A stretch of DNA of 36,555 nucleotides from a bacterium (GCA_016125385.1 WGLV01000062.1:1-36555); one strand, 5' to 3'. Counted from the first letter of the stretch, positions 9,048 through 17,316 are shown. Numbers and translations: made by a program. Notes: generated from the sequence alone by a model not told the origin.

Positions 9048-9497
9048 ATGTCCGACAACGCCGCCCGCGTCAAGGAAATGATCGAGGCGCTGGCGAAAAA
9101 CAAAAAATCGCCCAGGGGCGTCGTCACCCTGATCGAGATGCTGGCCCGCATGGACCGCCAGAGCGAACAGCAGATTCTACACGCGCTCGAATCGCAGGAC
9201 CCCGATCTGGCGCGCTCATTGCGCGAGCAGTATTTCACGTTTGAAGACCTCGTCACGATGGACGACGCCCAACTGAAACGCGCGCTGGAAGAAGTTCATC
9301 GCAAGACGCTGGCGATCGCGCTCAAAGGGACCGCGCCCTCGTTGCGCGACAAGGTCATGACCTGCCTGTCGTCCCGCGCGGCGCGCATGCTCGAAGACGA
9401 CATGGATGCGATGGGGCCGCAGCCGCGCCACCTGGTCGAAGAGGCCCAGCGCGTCGTGACCGAGGCTCTGCGACGCTGGCGCAACGTCGTGCTATGA
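9048..9497 (+). CDS. Stand-alone FliG C-terminal-domain protein
   Basis: This 149-residue protein matches the C-terminal domain of the flagellar switch protein FliG. The region FTFEDLVTMDDAQLKRALEE followed by TLAIALKGTAPSLRDKVM aligns well. Its Lys93, Arg110, Asp117 and Asp118 have exactly the spacing (17, 7, 1) of E. coli FliG Lys264, Arg281, Asp288 and Asp289, the charged face that meets the MotA stator. The FliG N-terminal and middle domains (FliF and FliM binding) are absent; full FliG has about 330 residues. No other flagellar gene is in the window. GGGAGG at 9036-9041 precedes the ATG at 9048, and the start is about 46 bp past the previous gene. It may be a FliG-derived adaptor or part of an unusual motor; the role is unknown. 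Confidence 0.75.
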   Translation: MSDNAARVKEMIEALAKNKKSPRGVVTLIEMLARMDRQSEQQILHALESQDPDLARSLREQYFTFEDLVTMDDAQLKRALEEVHRKTLAIALKGTAPSLRDKVMTCLSSRAARMLEDDMDAMGPQPRHLVEEAQRVVTEALRRWRNVVL

Positions 9498-9536
9498 AGT
9501 CGTTTCCAGAAGAACGCTCGAATACATACAGCAGGA

Positions 9537-9635
9537 TGAATTCATTTTCATTTTTTGAATCGGGTTGACGAGGCCGAAGGCCGAGGAAACCCAATCCCCA
9601 AATTGGGCCAGGGTGGGTGGGAGAAAATGAATTCA
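9537..9635. repeat. MITE-like inverted-repeat element between genes
   Basis: A 13-bp arm TGAATTCATTTTC (9537-9549) recurs as its exact reverse complement GAAAATGAATTCA (9623-9635). The interior contains smaller nested hairpins: GGGTT...AACCC, GGCCGAAGGCC, and CCCAAT/ATTGGG. No target-site duplication is evident beside the arms, and no open reading frame of note lies inside. It fills most of the gap between the FliG-like and PFOR-like genes. It could be a non-autonomous element, an extragenic repeat family or a folded transcript spacer. Confidence 0.45.
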
Positions 9636-9705
9636 CACCCAAACCCGGTGATTTAAATACAAGTATCCGGAACCGTTTCCGTAAACCGCCTCAGGATCAT
9701 TCGCC

Positions 9706-10770
9706 ATGCAGACCGTGTTGAAAACCATCGCCAAACAAGCCAACCTCGACCGCATCCTGTTCACACCGGCCCTCAAGCAGATTTATTTTGACCTTGCGGT
9801 GGGCTCGGGCGGCGGCGGCCAGTTCAAACACACCGAGTCGATCCGCCACGGCCTGACCTACGCGGCTGAAAAAGCCGCCGATAAAAAAAACGCGCTCCTC
9901 TTCTGCGCCGCGCATGAGCTGATACACGCCGCCGACCTCATGCAGCGCACCGCCATCGATCTCAAGCCCGTCGTCATCCTCGCGTTGCGCGGGCTTGAAC
10001 CCGACTGGGCGCGTGAGGCGGGCTCGTTTCTTCAATTCGGCCAATCCGGATGGATGCAGTTCTTCACCCATACCAATCAGGAAGCCTACGATCATCTCGC
10101 GCTGGCCTATCACCTGATCGCGGACAAAGAATCGCTGCTTCCGGCGGTGGTGTTTCATTCGGCGCTCAAACACGCCGATTCCGGTGAAATCACGCCCCAT
10201 GAAAACATCAACCTGGGTAGCCCCTTAAGCGGGTTGGGCGTTTCCGCGAAAAAGAAAGACGACCCCTTCGCCGCCGCGCTGGCCGCCGTCAAAAACAAAA
10301 CCAAAGAAAAGCCCACCCTGCGCGGCGGCTTCGCCGCGCTGCTTCCCGCCTTGCGCGCCGCGTATGAAACGCTGGGGCGCGCGCTTCCCCCCGAAGGAAC
10401 CCCGATCGCGGGCGACGCGGGCGGTGAGGAGTGGGCCGCGGTGACCTGTTCGCCGGTCGAAGGAAATCCGGCGGGCGTCTTGCGGATGCTGTGTCATCGG
10501 CCATTCGACGCGCTCGGCATCGAAGCCGCCCTGCGCGGCAAAAAAACCATCGCCGTCATCGAACCGGCCGCCGCGCCGGGAGTGACCGTCCCGCCTTATT
10601 ATGCTGAAATCGCGTCCTCGCTGGCCCCGCGTCTTGGCGCGCGGTTTTTATCCATCGTCACGCCCCATCATGAAAGCGTGATCGGCGCGGATCGATTCGG
10701 CGAAATTCAGCGCGCCATTACGGCCTTTCACTCCGGCGATGAACCAGACGCGTATATCACGCTTTTCTGA
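9706..10770 (+). CDS. Orphan pyruvate:ferredoxin oxidoreductase alpha-subunit-like protein
   Basis: This 354-residue protein resembles the alpha chain or N-terminal region of 2-oxoacid:ferredoxin oxidoreductases. The segment TNQEAYDHLALAYHLIADKE followed by LLPAVVFHS matches the conserved 'SHQEAQD...LIAYRLAED...LPVIV' region of domain I. LRMLCHRPFDALGIEAALRG followed by KKTIAVIEPA matches domain II. The canonical 'GNEA' cofactor-binding motif of domain I is not recognisable, and no gamma, delta or TPP-binding beta subunit lies nearby. The protein is therefore unlikely to be a complete enzyme by itself; it may be a derived or regulatory paralogue. The segment at 185-210, rich in Lys and Ala, looks like a linker. 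It is followed 32 bp later by the DtxR-type regulator, suggesting co-transcription. The ribosome-binding site is weak (AGGATC near 9692). Confidence 0.6.
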   Translation: MQTVLKTIAKQANLDRILFTPALKQIYFDLAVGSGGGGQFKHTESIRHGLTYAAEKAADKKNALLFCAAHELIHAADLMQRTAIDLKPVVILALRGLEPDWAREAGSFLQFGQSGWMQFFTHTNQEAYDHLALAYHLIADKESLLPAVVFHSALKHADSGEITPHENINLGSPLSGLGVSAKKKDDPFAAALAAVKNKTKEKPTLRGGFAALLPALRAAYETLGRALPPEGTPIAGDAGGEEWAAVTCSPVEGNPAGVLRMLCHRPFDALGIEAALRGKKTIAVIEPAAAPGVTVPPYYAEIASSLAPRLGARFLSIVTPHHESVIGADRFGEIQRAITAFHSGDEPDAYITLF

Positions 10771-10802
10771 AAACGGGTATGATGCGTCAAGGGAGCGCAA
10801 TC

Positions 10803-11330
10803 ATGGTTGAGACGGGAATCCAGTTATCGCCGGAAGTGACGCACAGCATGGGGCATTACCTCATGGCGGTGCGCGACCAGCTCAAAGAGATGGGCTATGC
10901 GCGCGTGACCGACGTCGCCTCGCGGCTCAACGTCTCGCGCAGCAGCGTATCCGCCGCGTTGGCCTCGTTGCGCGACAAAGGCTATCTCACCGAAGACAAA
11001 AATCATTTCTTTCAGATGACGAAAGAGGGCCAGAACCTCGCGGCGCAGATCTACGCCAACCACCTGCTGCTGGCGACGTTTTTCCATAAAATTCTTGGAG
11101 TCAAAGAAGACGCGGCGCTGGTTGACGCCTGCCAGATCGAACACCTGCTCAGCGCTGAAACCAGCCGCAAGCTCTACTGCATGGTGCATTACTTTCTTGA
11201 CAACCCCGCCGAAATCAAAAAACTCAAAAGCAATATCCGCGATTATCAGCACACCTGCCCCCGCCGCGACGTCTGCGAACTCTGCCAGACCGAACAGGAA
11301 TGCCCCTTCACCGATCTCGATGAATACTGA
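10803..11330 (+). CDS. DtxR/MntR-family metal-dependent regulator with a four-cysteine C-terminal tail
   Basis: This 175-residue protein has an N-terminal winged helix (about 15-75; RVTDVASRLNVSRSSVSAAL is the helix-turn-helix). A dimerisation and metal domain follows, with DACQIEHLLS giving Cys110, Glu113 and His114 in the typical DtxR/MntR ligand pattern. Unusually, the last 25 residues contain Cys152, Cys158, Cys161 and Cys167 (C-X5-C-X2-C-X5-C), which could hold zinc or an iron-sulfur cluster. It probably represses iron or manganese uptake genes when metal is bound, or senses redox or iron status. GGGAG at 10791-10795 sets the start at 10803. The gene follows the PFOR-like gene closely and may form an operon with it. 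It ends 13 bp from the convergent kinase gene. Confidence 0.85.
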   Translation: MVETGIQLSPEVTHSMGHYLMAVRDQLKEMGYARVTDVASRLNVSRSSVSAALASLRDKGYLTEDKNHFFQMTKEGQNLAAQIYANHLLLATFFHKILGVKEDAALVDACQIEHLLSAETSRKLYCMVHYFLDNPAEIKKLKSNIRDYQHTCPRRDVCELCQTEQECPFTDLDEY

Positions 11331-11343
11331 GCCCGCGTTTAGC

Positions 11344-12666
11344 TTACCCGTGCGACGCCATCGCCTCCGGCGTGGCGAGAATCGACTGCACGATATCAAC
11401 CGTATGGATGTTCGCCTTCAGTTCATGCAGCGTGTTGTACAGGCCGAGCTCGGCGCGCTTGATGAAGAAAAAATCCGGCTTGGTTCGACGGCATTTCATC
11501 ACCCGCTTCCACAAATCCGTCATTTTTTCAAATAACGTCATTTTGCTGAAATCGACGGCTGAACCATCCATTGGATACAGATGCTCATTGAAGACTCGTA
11601 GCGACTGTATGAGTTCCGCCTGGTTTTTCTTGCGGATATCAGCCTTTTCCTCAAAGATAAACCGGAGGAGCAAATCGGAATCGCATTCTCCCCGGGTCCG
11701 AATCTGATCGGAATAATCCCGAATGAAGACGGCGAAGGTTTCCGGAAGGTACTTCACGCAACCAAAATCGATCAAATGAATATCTCCCTCGCCGCTATAC
11801 AGATAGTTCCCGGGATGGGGATCGCCATGAATCGCTTTAAAACACAGGATCTGACGGTGAAACAGATCAAACAGCCGCGCGCCAATCCGGTTTCTCATCG
11901 TTTGGCTTAGATCGCTCCGCAGCAACGCGTCGAGGTGCATTCCTCCCATGAACTCCATTGTCAACACCTTGTCGGATGACAATTCCGAGTAGACCGCCGG
12001 CGCGCGAACGAAGGGCGTTTCCCCCAGACGCTCCCGGTAAAACTCTATGTTCTTCGCCTCGTTCACATAATCAGTTTCCAGAACAATCCCGCGCTCGATT
12101 TCATCCAGCATGTCTACGGTGACGAGTTGGGTCAGCCGTAACGGGAAAGCCGCCGACCGCAACGCGCAAAAGTCGTTTTGAATCGCCCGGCGAATGGCGG
12201 GGTATTGAACCTTGACCGCCACGTCGTCTCCGTCTTGCGTGACGGCGCGATGTACCTGCCCCAGCGAGGCGGCGGCGAAGGGCTGTGCGTCGAAGCGTGC
12301 GAACATCTCTTCGGGGTAACGCCCCATTGATTTCTTGAATTGCGTCCGCATCAGCGTAGGGTGCATGGCGGGGGCGTGCATCTGCAACTCGGCGAGTTCC
12401 CGGATTGTGCCTTCAGAGAGCCACTGCGACTGCATGCTCAACGCCTGCCCCAGCTTCATCACGGGGCCGCGCAGCTGTTGCAGTTCCCGCCGGATCCATT
12501 CCGCGTTTTTCCGTTGAAACGTCTTCTGATTTTCTTCTTTCGCTTCCGGGTCAAGATAGAGATTCTGAACCTGATAGCCGATATAGCTGCCGGCAACGCC
12601 GAATCCCAACTTCCCGATCTGCAAAGTCCGTTTCATGAAACCAGAGTCAAGATCGTCTTTTACCAT
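11344..12666 (-). CDS. ABC1/AarF (UbiB-like) atypical kinase
   Basis: This 440-residue protein of the ADCK/UbiB family carries the expected signatures: [12 protein letters not shown] (the KxGQ motif near residues 71-74), [12 protein letters not shown] (the Ala-rich loop replacing the Gly-rich loop), [16 protein letters not shown] (Asp282) and LIDFG. Family members act on isoprenoid-lipid or quinone metabolism by an ATPase-like activity. No quinone biosynthesis gene is nearby, so the partner is unknown. Two in-frame ATGs exist, at 12672 and 12666. GAGGGG lies only one base before the first but 7 nt before the second, so 12666 is chosen. The gene overlaps the end of the TetR gene by 7 bp, a translationally coupled pair. 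An N-terminal segment near 10-30 may associate with the membrane. Confidence 0.9.
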   Translation of the reverse strand: MVKDDLDSGFMKRTLQIGKLGFGVAGSYIGYQVQNLYLDPEAKEENQKTFQRKNAEWIRRELQQLRGPVMKLGQALSMQSQWLSEGTIRELAELQMHAPAMHPTLMRTQFKKSMGRYPEEMFARFDAQPFAAASLGQVHRAVTQDGDDVAVKVQYPAIRRAIQNDFCALRSAAFPLRLTQLVTVDMLDEIERGIVLETDYVNEAKNIEFYRERLGETPFVRAPAVYSELSSDKVLTMEFMGGMHLDALLRSDLSQTMRNRIGARLFDLFHRQILCFKAIHGDPHPGNYLYSGEGDIHLIDFGCVKYLPETFAVFIRDYSDQIRTRGECDSDLLLRFIFEEKADIRKKNQAELIQSLRVFNEHLYPMDGSAVDFSKMTLFEKMTDLWKRVMKCRRTKPDFFFIKRAELGLYNTLHELKANIHTVDIVQSILATPEAMASHG

Positions 12667-13340
12667 GTCCATGCCCCTCGCTTCAGAAAATGTTGAAAAA
12701 AGTGGATGGAACGGTCGAGAAGCGCCATAGTGTTTTCCTTCCCCTCCGATCGATCGTTCAACCAGTAGGTCAGGATTCCAAAATATCCGAGCGCCACCGC
12801 GTAAGCGCCGAAATCTCCCACAGGCGGGATGTCTTCATTTTCTTCCGCCTCCGCAAGTACGTCGCGCAAAAATTTCAACACTTTCACACGCAGTTCCTGC
12901 ACGTCGATGCTCAGGGGATTCAATTTCGAATGCGGTTGAAATGCGCGCAAATACACCGCGCCGATAAATTCCTCATATGGCGCCATGCGATCGAGGCTGT
13001 GCTGCGTAATAGCGAATAGTTTTTCTGGAAGCGGGGCCTGCTGGATGTATTCATCCTGATAATACCAATCGATGCGTTCCTGCAACTCTTTTGCAAAGAA
13101 ATACAGCGCCAGATCTTCCTTTGTTTTGAAATAGTTGAACAGCGTTCCTTCAGCGATGCGGGCTTTTTGAGAAATTTCCCGAGTCGTCGTTTTGTAAAAA
13201 CCTTTCTTGCGGAACAATTCCATGGCGGCTTTCAGTATGCGTTCCCGGGTTTGTTCTTTGTTCTGCTCGCGTTTCCGAACGGTATGCGTCGGGGTCTTAG
13301 ATGATGCGCCTCGCGCTTTGAGTTTTGTATCTTTTTTCAT
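12660..13340 (-). CDS. TetR/AcrR-family transcriptional regulator
   Basis: This is a 226-residue regulator. After a basic N-terminus comes a TetR DNA-binding domain (about 25-75): [20 protein letters not shown], then [20 protein letters not shown] and [18 protein letters not shown]. The ligand-binding half is about 150 residues and has no recognisable specificity signature. GAGGAT precedes the ATG at 13340; an earlier in-frame start at 13388 has no clear ribosome-binding site. The gene overlaps the ABC1 kinase gene, so repressor and kinase are expressed together. Two copies of an ATGAG-N4-CTCAT palindrome lie 83-147 bp upstream, suggesting autoregulation and that the repressor controls the kinase. 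The inducer may be a lipid or hydrophobic molecule, by analogy with the family and with the kinase's usual lipid role; this is inference. Confidence 0.9.
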   Translation of the reverse strand: MKKDTKLKARGASSKTPTHTVRKREQNKEQTRERILKAAMELFRKKGFYKTTTREISQKARIAEGTLFNYFKTKEDLALYFFAKELQERIDWYYQDEYIQQAPLPEKLFAITQHSLDRMAPYEEFIGAVYLRAFQPHSKLNPLSIDVQELRVKVLKFLRDVLAEAEENEDIPPVGDFGAYAVALGYFGILTYWLNDRSEGKENTMALLDRSIHFFQHFLKRGAWTW

Positions 13341-13422
13341 GATAAAATCCTCGATTAAGCTGCGGCGCCAATGGCGAATTCCAGTCATCCCACCTCAGCG
13401 TTGCGGCTCATTCACATCAAAA

Positions 13423-13436
13423 ATGAGCACACTCAT
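13423..13436. promoter_or_regulatory. Operator-like palindrome 1 upstream of TetR gene
   Basis: The site reads ATGAGCACACTCAT, two ATGAG half-sites in dyad symmetry around a 4-base centre. It lies 83 bp upstream of the TetR start. It shares its arms and flanking A and T bases with the second site at 13474-13487, with a centre-to-centre distance of 51 bp (close to five helical turns). It is a likely TetR binding site. Confidence 0.6.
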
Positions 13437-13473
13437 ATTATAGAACAGAAGCCCGCGCGCCGTCAACAAAAAA

Positions 13474-13487
13474 ATGAGCGTGCTCAT
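13474..13487. promoter_or_regulatory. Operator-like palindrome 2 upstream of TetR gene
   Basis: The site reads ATGAGCGTGCTCAT and is nearly identical in arms to site 1 (13423-13436). Within the extended form both are preceded by AAA and followed by AT. It lies in the gap between the TetR start and the 3' end of the TPR/VCBS gene, so it most likely serves the TetR-kinase operon. Confidence 0.6.
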
Positions 13488-13539
13488 ATATTTTCAGAAC
13501 TGGTCAGGCAAGCGAAAAATCGCCGCCTCTCTCCGAAGA

Positions 13540-16377
13540 TTACGGCTTTTTAACTTGTATTTTCGAGAACAGCGGCGGATTTTTGATAACCTGCGGCTCG
13601 GCGCCGCGCCAGTAAATCGTCAGATCGTCGATCGCGTCCATCTCGCCGAAACCGAAATGCAGCGTCTGGCTGTTCTGCGAAAGATACCCCGATCCGCCGT
13701 CGGCGCTTCGCGTCCAGGTGCGGTCTCCCTTGCGGGCGACGGCGCGCGCACCGAACATGTCGGCGCTGGAAGCGTCGAGCCTGACTTCGAGCCACGCGCC
13801 CGAAACGCTTCGATTCTCAAGCAGCGTGGGCGTTGAATCGATGTTATTGATCACCACGTCGAGATCGCCGTCGCCGTCGTAATCGAACAGCGCTAGCCCC
13901 CTCCCGCTCGCCTCGGGCTGCGCCGCCAGTGCGGACGCGGTCGCGTCGTCGAAGCGTCCCTCGCGGTTGCGGTAAATAGATACGCCCTGGTTGTAACTCC
14001 GCCCCAGATTGAGCGAATCGACCTGGGGATACATATGACCGTTGGCGGTGATCGCGTCCAGCCAGCCGTCGGCGTTAAAGTCGCCCCATGCCACGCCCCA
14101 GGTGATCAGCATGCGGCTATCGGCGGAAAGCCCGGCCCGGCTGGTCACGTCGACGAAATACTCTCCCCCCGTGTTTTCAAACAACACGTCGGTCTGTTTT
14201 TCATACGACGTGATATAGATGTCGGTAAATCCATCGTTATTAAAATCGCCCGGCCCGACGCCCATGCTGGCCCCTTCGACGCCGCTTTCGGTAAAGGCGC
14301 CGCCGGAAGGCAGGCTGATATCCTCAAAGGTTCCATCGCCCTTGTTTTGCAGCACGAAGTTGAAGGTCGAATCGTTGGCGATATACAGATCGAGATCGCC
14401 GTCGTTATCCATATCGAAAAACACGGCGCCCATCGCCCTTCCGTATTCGGAAGGGAACCCTGCTTCCTCGGCCCGATCCATGAAGACGCCCTTGCCGTCG
14501 TTGATATACAACCGATCCGGTTGAGGGGGCATGGGCAGCGGCCCCATAAAAACCTGCTCGCCCTCATAATTGATCCGCGACTCTCCGTGCGTTTTCGGAT
14601 CGAACGCCACGTAGTTTCCCACGTACAGATCGAGGTCGCCGTCGTTGTCTACATCGCCAAACACGGCGGCGGCGGCGTACCCGTCATCGCCGACACCCGC
14701 TTCGATGGTGATATCGGTGAAGGTTCCATCGCCATTGTTCCGGTACATCACGTTCGCGCCGATATTGCCTGAATACAGGTCGAGGTCCCCATCGCCGTCC
14801 ACGTCGCCAAACGCCGCGCACATGCCGTATCCAGTATCCCCCACGCCCGCCTCATCGGTCACGTCGGTGAACGTTCCATCGTCATTGTTGCGGAATAGCG
14901 CGTTATGGTACGCGGGATCGGCTTTGTCGAGCTCGGGCCGCCCGTTGCAGAAATACACGTCGTCGTCGCCGTCGCCGTCGTAATCGCCCACCGCGACCCC
15001 TGACCCCATCGCGTCGGTGATCCATCGTTTGTCGGGATGCCCCAGCCGGTGCTTGAACGCCGTCAGCCCCGATCGCTCGCTGGCGTCGGTGAACCGGATG
15101 TCGCCGGGGCGCGCCTCGGATGTCGCGGCGGATGTTTGAGCGCCGCTGGACGCGGAGCCGATCTCCGCCGCCGGCTGAACGGCCTGAAAGGCCGATTCCA
15201 GGTTCTGAATTTCCTCCGAATCGGCGAATCGTGTTTTCGCTGAGTTGTAATACACGCGGGCGTCATCCAGCCGGCCGGTGCGCAGATCGATCAACACGCG
15301 CAGCAACGCGTACAAAGCCGACTCATGAAACTCGCCTTCATCCAGCGCGTGAATCAAAGTGGCCGCTTTGCCGAATTCCTGCTCGTTGTACGCCAGCCGC
15401 GCCAGCAGCAGTTTTTCCATGGGCGAGGCCAGATTGTTCGCCACGCGGTGATTCAGGTAACGGGTTGCGAGATCGGGCCGGTTCACCTTGCTGAGTTCGA
15501 CGGCGAGGGCCTGGGCGTCTTCGGGAGACGCCTGATCGGGATTACGGAACACATACCATACCCGATTGAGTTTGGCGGCGGGCCAGTCTCGCAGGTAGTT
15601 GTAGGTCTCCTGCGTTTGCATGACTTCTTCGGTCTTGCCCTGCCGCGACAGGGCCACCAGCAGCGCGGTGTACGCCTCTCGAAAGAACGGATAGTTACTG
15701 ATGGCGCGCTTGAGCAGGTCTTCCGCTTCGGCGCTTTCTCCCGCCCGGTTGGCCAGTTTGCCCAGTTCAAACAGTACCAGCTGGTTATCCGGCGCCTGCA
15801 TCTCGGCTTTTTTCAACTGGGCGCGGGCTTCGTCGTCATGCCCCATGCGCGCCAGAACGGTTCCAAGCAGCAGGTTGCCGTCGGGATTATTAGGTTCCAG
15901 ATCGAGCAGTTTTTGCAGCCACTCGCGGGCGAGATCGTAATTATTGACCGCGTAAGCGATCGCGGCCGAACGATAGAGCAACACCCCGTCTCGCGGCGCC
16001 AGTTCAACGGTTTTGCGCCCCCACCGCAGCGCCGCGTCGTCATCGCCCGCGCGCCAGTTGGCGCGCGCGAGCAGGTACGTATATTCCGCCTCGCCGGGTT
16101 CACGCTCGGCCATCGCCTCAAGAAACGGCAGCCACTCCCCGGCGGGCGCGAGACGCCGTAACGCCTCCAGCACGGAGACGCGTTCCTCGTCGCTAAACGT
16201 TCCCTCGATCTCCCCCAGCGCCTCCACGGCGGCGGCGGGCTGTTCGTCATGAATCGCGGCGAGCAGCGGCCCCACCCGCCCCGGCGAACGCAGCGGCTGC
16301 GCCCAGCATACGGTCGCCATTATGCAAAGGCTGAGAAAAACGGCTTGAATGCAACCCCATCGACATAGCGTAATCAT
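13540..16377 (-). CDS. Exported TPR / FG-GAP (VCBS) / ASPIC-UnbV repeat protein
   Basis: This 945-residue protein starts with a signal peptide (MITLCRWGCIQAVFLSLCIM, then ATVCWAQP). Residues 40-400 form tetratricopeptide repeats, for example AKLLDLEPNNPDGNLLLGTV-like units. Residues about 430-830 carry repeated FG-GAP/VCBS blades with calcium-binding Asp loops (GDYDGDGDDDVYF, GDVDGDGDLDLYSGN, GDVDNDGDLDLYVGN, FFDMDNDGDLDLYIA, GDFNNDGFTDIYI and others). Residues about 860-940 match the ASPIC/UnbV domain (DMFGARAVARKG, GSGYLSQNSQTLHFGFG). This CRTAC1-like architecture is common in Planctomycetes, Acidobacteria and related environmental bacteria. Its role is unknown but probably extracytoplasmic binding, with propeller stability dependent on Ca2+. 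It appears monocistronic; no T-rich terminator was recognised at 13540. Confidence 0.9.
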   Translation of the reverse strand: MITLCRWGCIQAVFLSLCIMATVCWAQPLRSPGRVGPLLAAIHDEQPAAAVEALGEIEGTFSDEERVSVLEALRRLAPAGEWLPFLEAMAEREPGEAEYTYLLARANWRAGDDDAALRWGRKTVELAPRDGVLLYRSAAIAYAVNNYDLAREWLQKLLDLEPNNPDGNLLLGTVLARMGHDDEARAQLKKAEMQAPDNQLVLFELGKLANRAGESAEAEDLLKRAISNYPFFREAYTALLVALSRQGKTEEVMQTQETYNYLRDWPAAKLNRVWYVFRNPDQASPEDAQALAVELSKVNRPDLATRYLNHRVANNLASPMEKLLLARLAYNEQEFGKAATLIHALDEGEFHESALYALLRVLIDLRTGRLDDARVYYNSAKTRFADSEEIQNLESAFQAVQPAAEIGSASSGAQTSAATSEARPGDIRFTDASERSGLTAFKHRLGHPDKRWITDAMGSGVAVGDYDGDGDDDVYFCNGRPELDKADPAYHNALFRNNDDGTFTDVTDEAGVGDTGYGMCAAFGDVDGDGDLDLYSGNIGANVMYRNNGDGTFTDITIEAGVGDDGYAAAAVFGDVDNDGDLDLYVGNYVAFDPKTHGESRINYEGEQVFMGPLPMPPQPDRLYINDGKGVFMDRAEEAGFPSEYGRAMGAVFFDMDNDGDLDLYIANDSTFNFVLQNKGDGTFEDISLPSGGAFTESGVEGASMGVGPGDFNNDGFTDIYITSYEKQTDVLFENTGGEYFVDVTSRAGLSADSRMLITWGVAWGDFNADGWLDAITANGHMYPQVDSLNLGRSYNQGVSIYRNREGRFDDATASALAAQPEASGRGLALFDYDGDGDLDVVINNIDSTPTLLENRSVSGAWLEVRLDASSADMFGARAVARKGDRTWTRSADGGSGYLSQNSQTLHFGFGEMDAIDDLTIYWRGAEPQVIKNPPLFSKIQVKKP

Positions 16378-16479
16378 GGATAATCCGATTCCCCGATTTC
16401 AGCGAATTAAATCAAACGATATGTTCTTTTCAACGACAGGCTATCAGAAAAGGGATTGGAAGACGAGCGCCCGTCAGCG

Positions 16480-16668
16480 TTACAAGGTAAGCCGGCGTTC
16501 ACGCTCGGGCAGAACCTCTTCCATGATGCGGCGGCGTTCGTCCAGCGGCGTTTCGCTCCATTCGCTGATTTCGCGAAGCGAGCGGTAACAGCCGATGCAG
16601 ACGTCATGGCGGGGGTCGAATTCACAAACCCCGATGCAGGGCGTGTAGCGGTTGCGTATTTTTTTCAA
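16480..16668 (-). CDS. DUF1289-family small protein
   Basis: This 62-residue protein has the DUF1289 signature PCIGVCEFDPRHDVCIGCYR followed by SLREISEW. Four cysteines (C-X3-C, then C-X2-C) suggest a small metal-binding fold. The start codon is probably TTG at 16668; GGGAT lies about 8 nt upstream. The function of the family is unknown. The gene lies on the minus strand upstream of the TPR/VCBS gene, separated by about 100 bp. DUF1289 is best known from Proteobacteria, so its presence here is slightly unexpected if the host is from another phylum. Confidence 0.8.
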   Translation of the reverse strand: MKKIRNRYTPCIGVCEFDPRHDVCIGCYRSLREISEWSETPLDERRRIMEEVLPERERRLTL

Positions 16669-16689
16669 TGCGTAATCCCGGCTTAAATG

Positions 16690-17086
16690 GATTCCATCTT
16701 AATGCCATACAGTATAGCGTTTTTTCCCCATTCAGGCGCGGTTGTCGGTCCTTGAGGACAGTCTGATTTGCCAGCGATGACCTGACCTCGGAAGAAAACG
16801 CCTTGTGGCCCATCTCCTCCTGTTCATACCGGTTTCAATCAGACCATTTACCGGGCGATCTACACGTATTCTACAATCCGAAATTTCACTAAAAAAAATT
16901 CAAAAATCCTATAGCCCGGCGATTTAAATCGTGTCATAATACCGCAAAGCAACACCCCAAGTACTTGGAATTACCGGAATCGCCTTCCTCGAGAATTGTC
17001 ATTGCACGGTCTTAGGAGAGCGCCCGGCAGGCCAGTATCACAGGGTGCAATCCCTTATTTCTCGAATCAGAGAAGGAGAACGAGCA
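16690..17086 (+). other. Intergenic region and probable structured leader of the cold-shock gene
   Basis: No credible gene lies in this stretch; the short minus-strand frame at 16622-16813 overlaps the DUF1289 gene and has no family match. A weak -10-like TACAAT occurs at about 16871-16876 and CATAAT near 16935. ATTGCAC at 17001-17007 pairs with GTGCAAT at 17045-17051, closing a 37-nt loop just before the ribosome-binding site. Long folded leaders are typical of cold-shock mRNAs, so this may be a thermoresponsive 5' UTR. Confidence 0.35.
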
Positions 17087-17290
17087 ATGGCGACAGGTCG
17101 TGTGAAGTGGTTTAACGAGCAAAAAGGTTATGGTTTCATTGAACGTGAAGGCGGCAAAGACCTTTTCGTTCACCACACCGGCATCAAAGGCGACGGCTAC
17201 AAAAACCTGTACGAAGGTCAAACCGTCGAGTTTGATATCGAAGAAGGTGAAAAAGGCCCCAAAGCCGTCAACGTGATGGCCGTTTCGTAA
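17087..17290 (+). CDS. Cold-shock domain protein (CspA family)
   Basis: This 67-residue single cold-shock domain protein contains [17 protein letters not shown] (RNP1 is KGYGFIE) and [10 protein letters not shown] (RNP2 is LFVHH). It is a nucleic-acid chaperone that binds single-stranded RNA or DNA and prevents or melts structure. AAGGAG at 17073-17078 is a strong ribosome-binding site 8 nt before the ATG. It is a single-gene unit, closed by an intrinsic terminator at 17317-17349 and preceded by a long leader. Several csp paralogues usually exist in one genome, so no specific letter is assigned. Confidence 0.96.
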   Translation: MATGRVKWFNEQKGYGFIEREGGKDLFVHHTGIKGDGYKNLYEGQTVEFDIEEGEKGPKAVNVMAVS

Positions 17291-17316
17291 ATCACGCATC
17301 AACCACGAATCTTCAA

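Noticed and set aside
14035-14772. Plus-strand frame of 245 residues
   Set aside because: Mirror image of the repetitive VCBS coding region on the minus strand, rich in Ile-Val-His-Gly artefacts.
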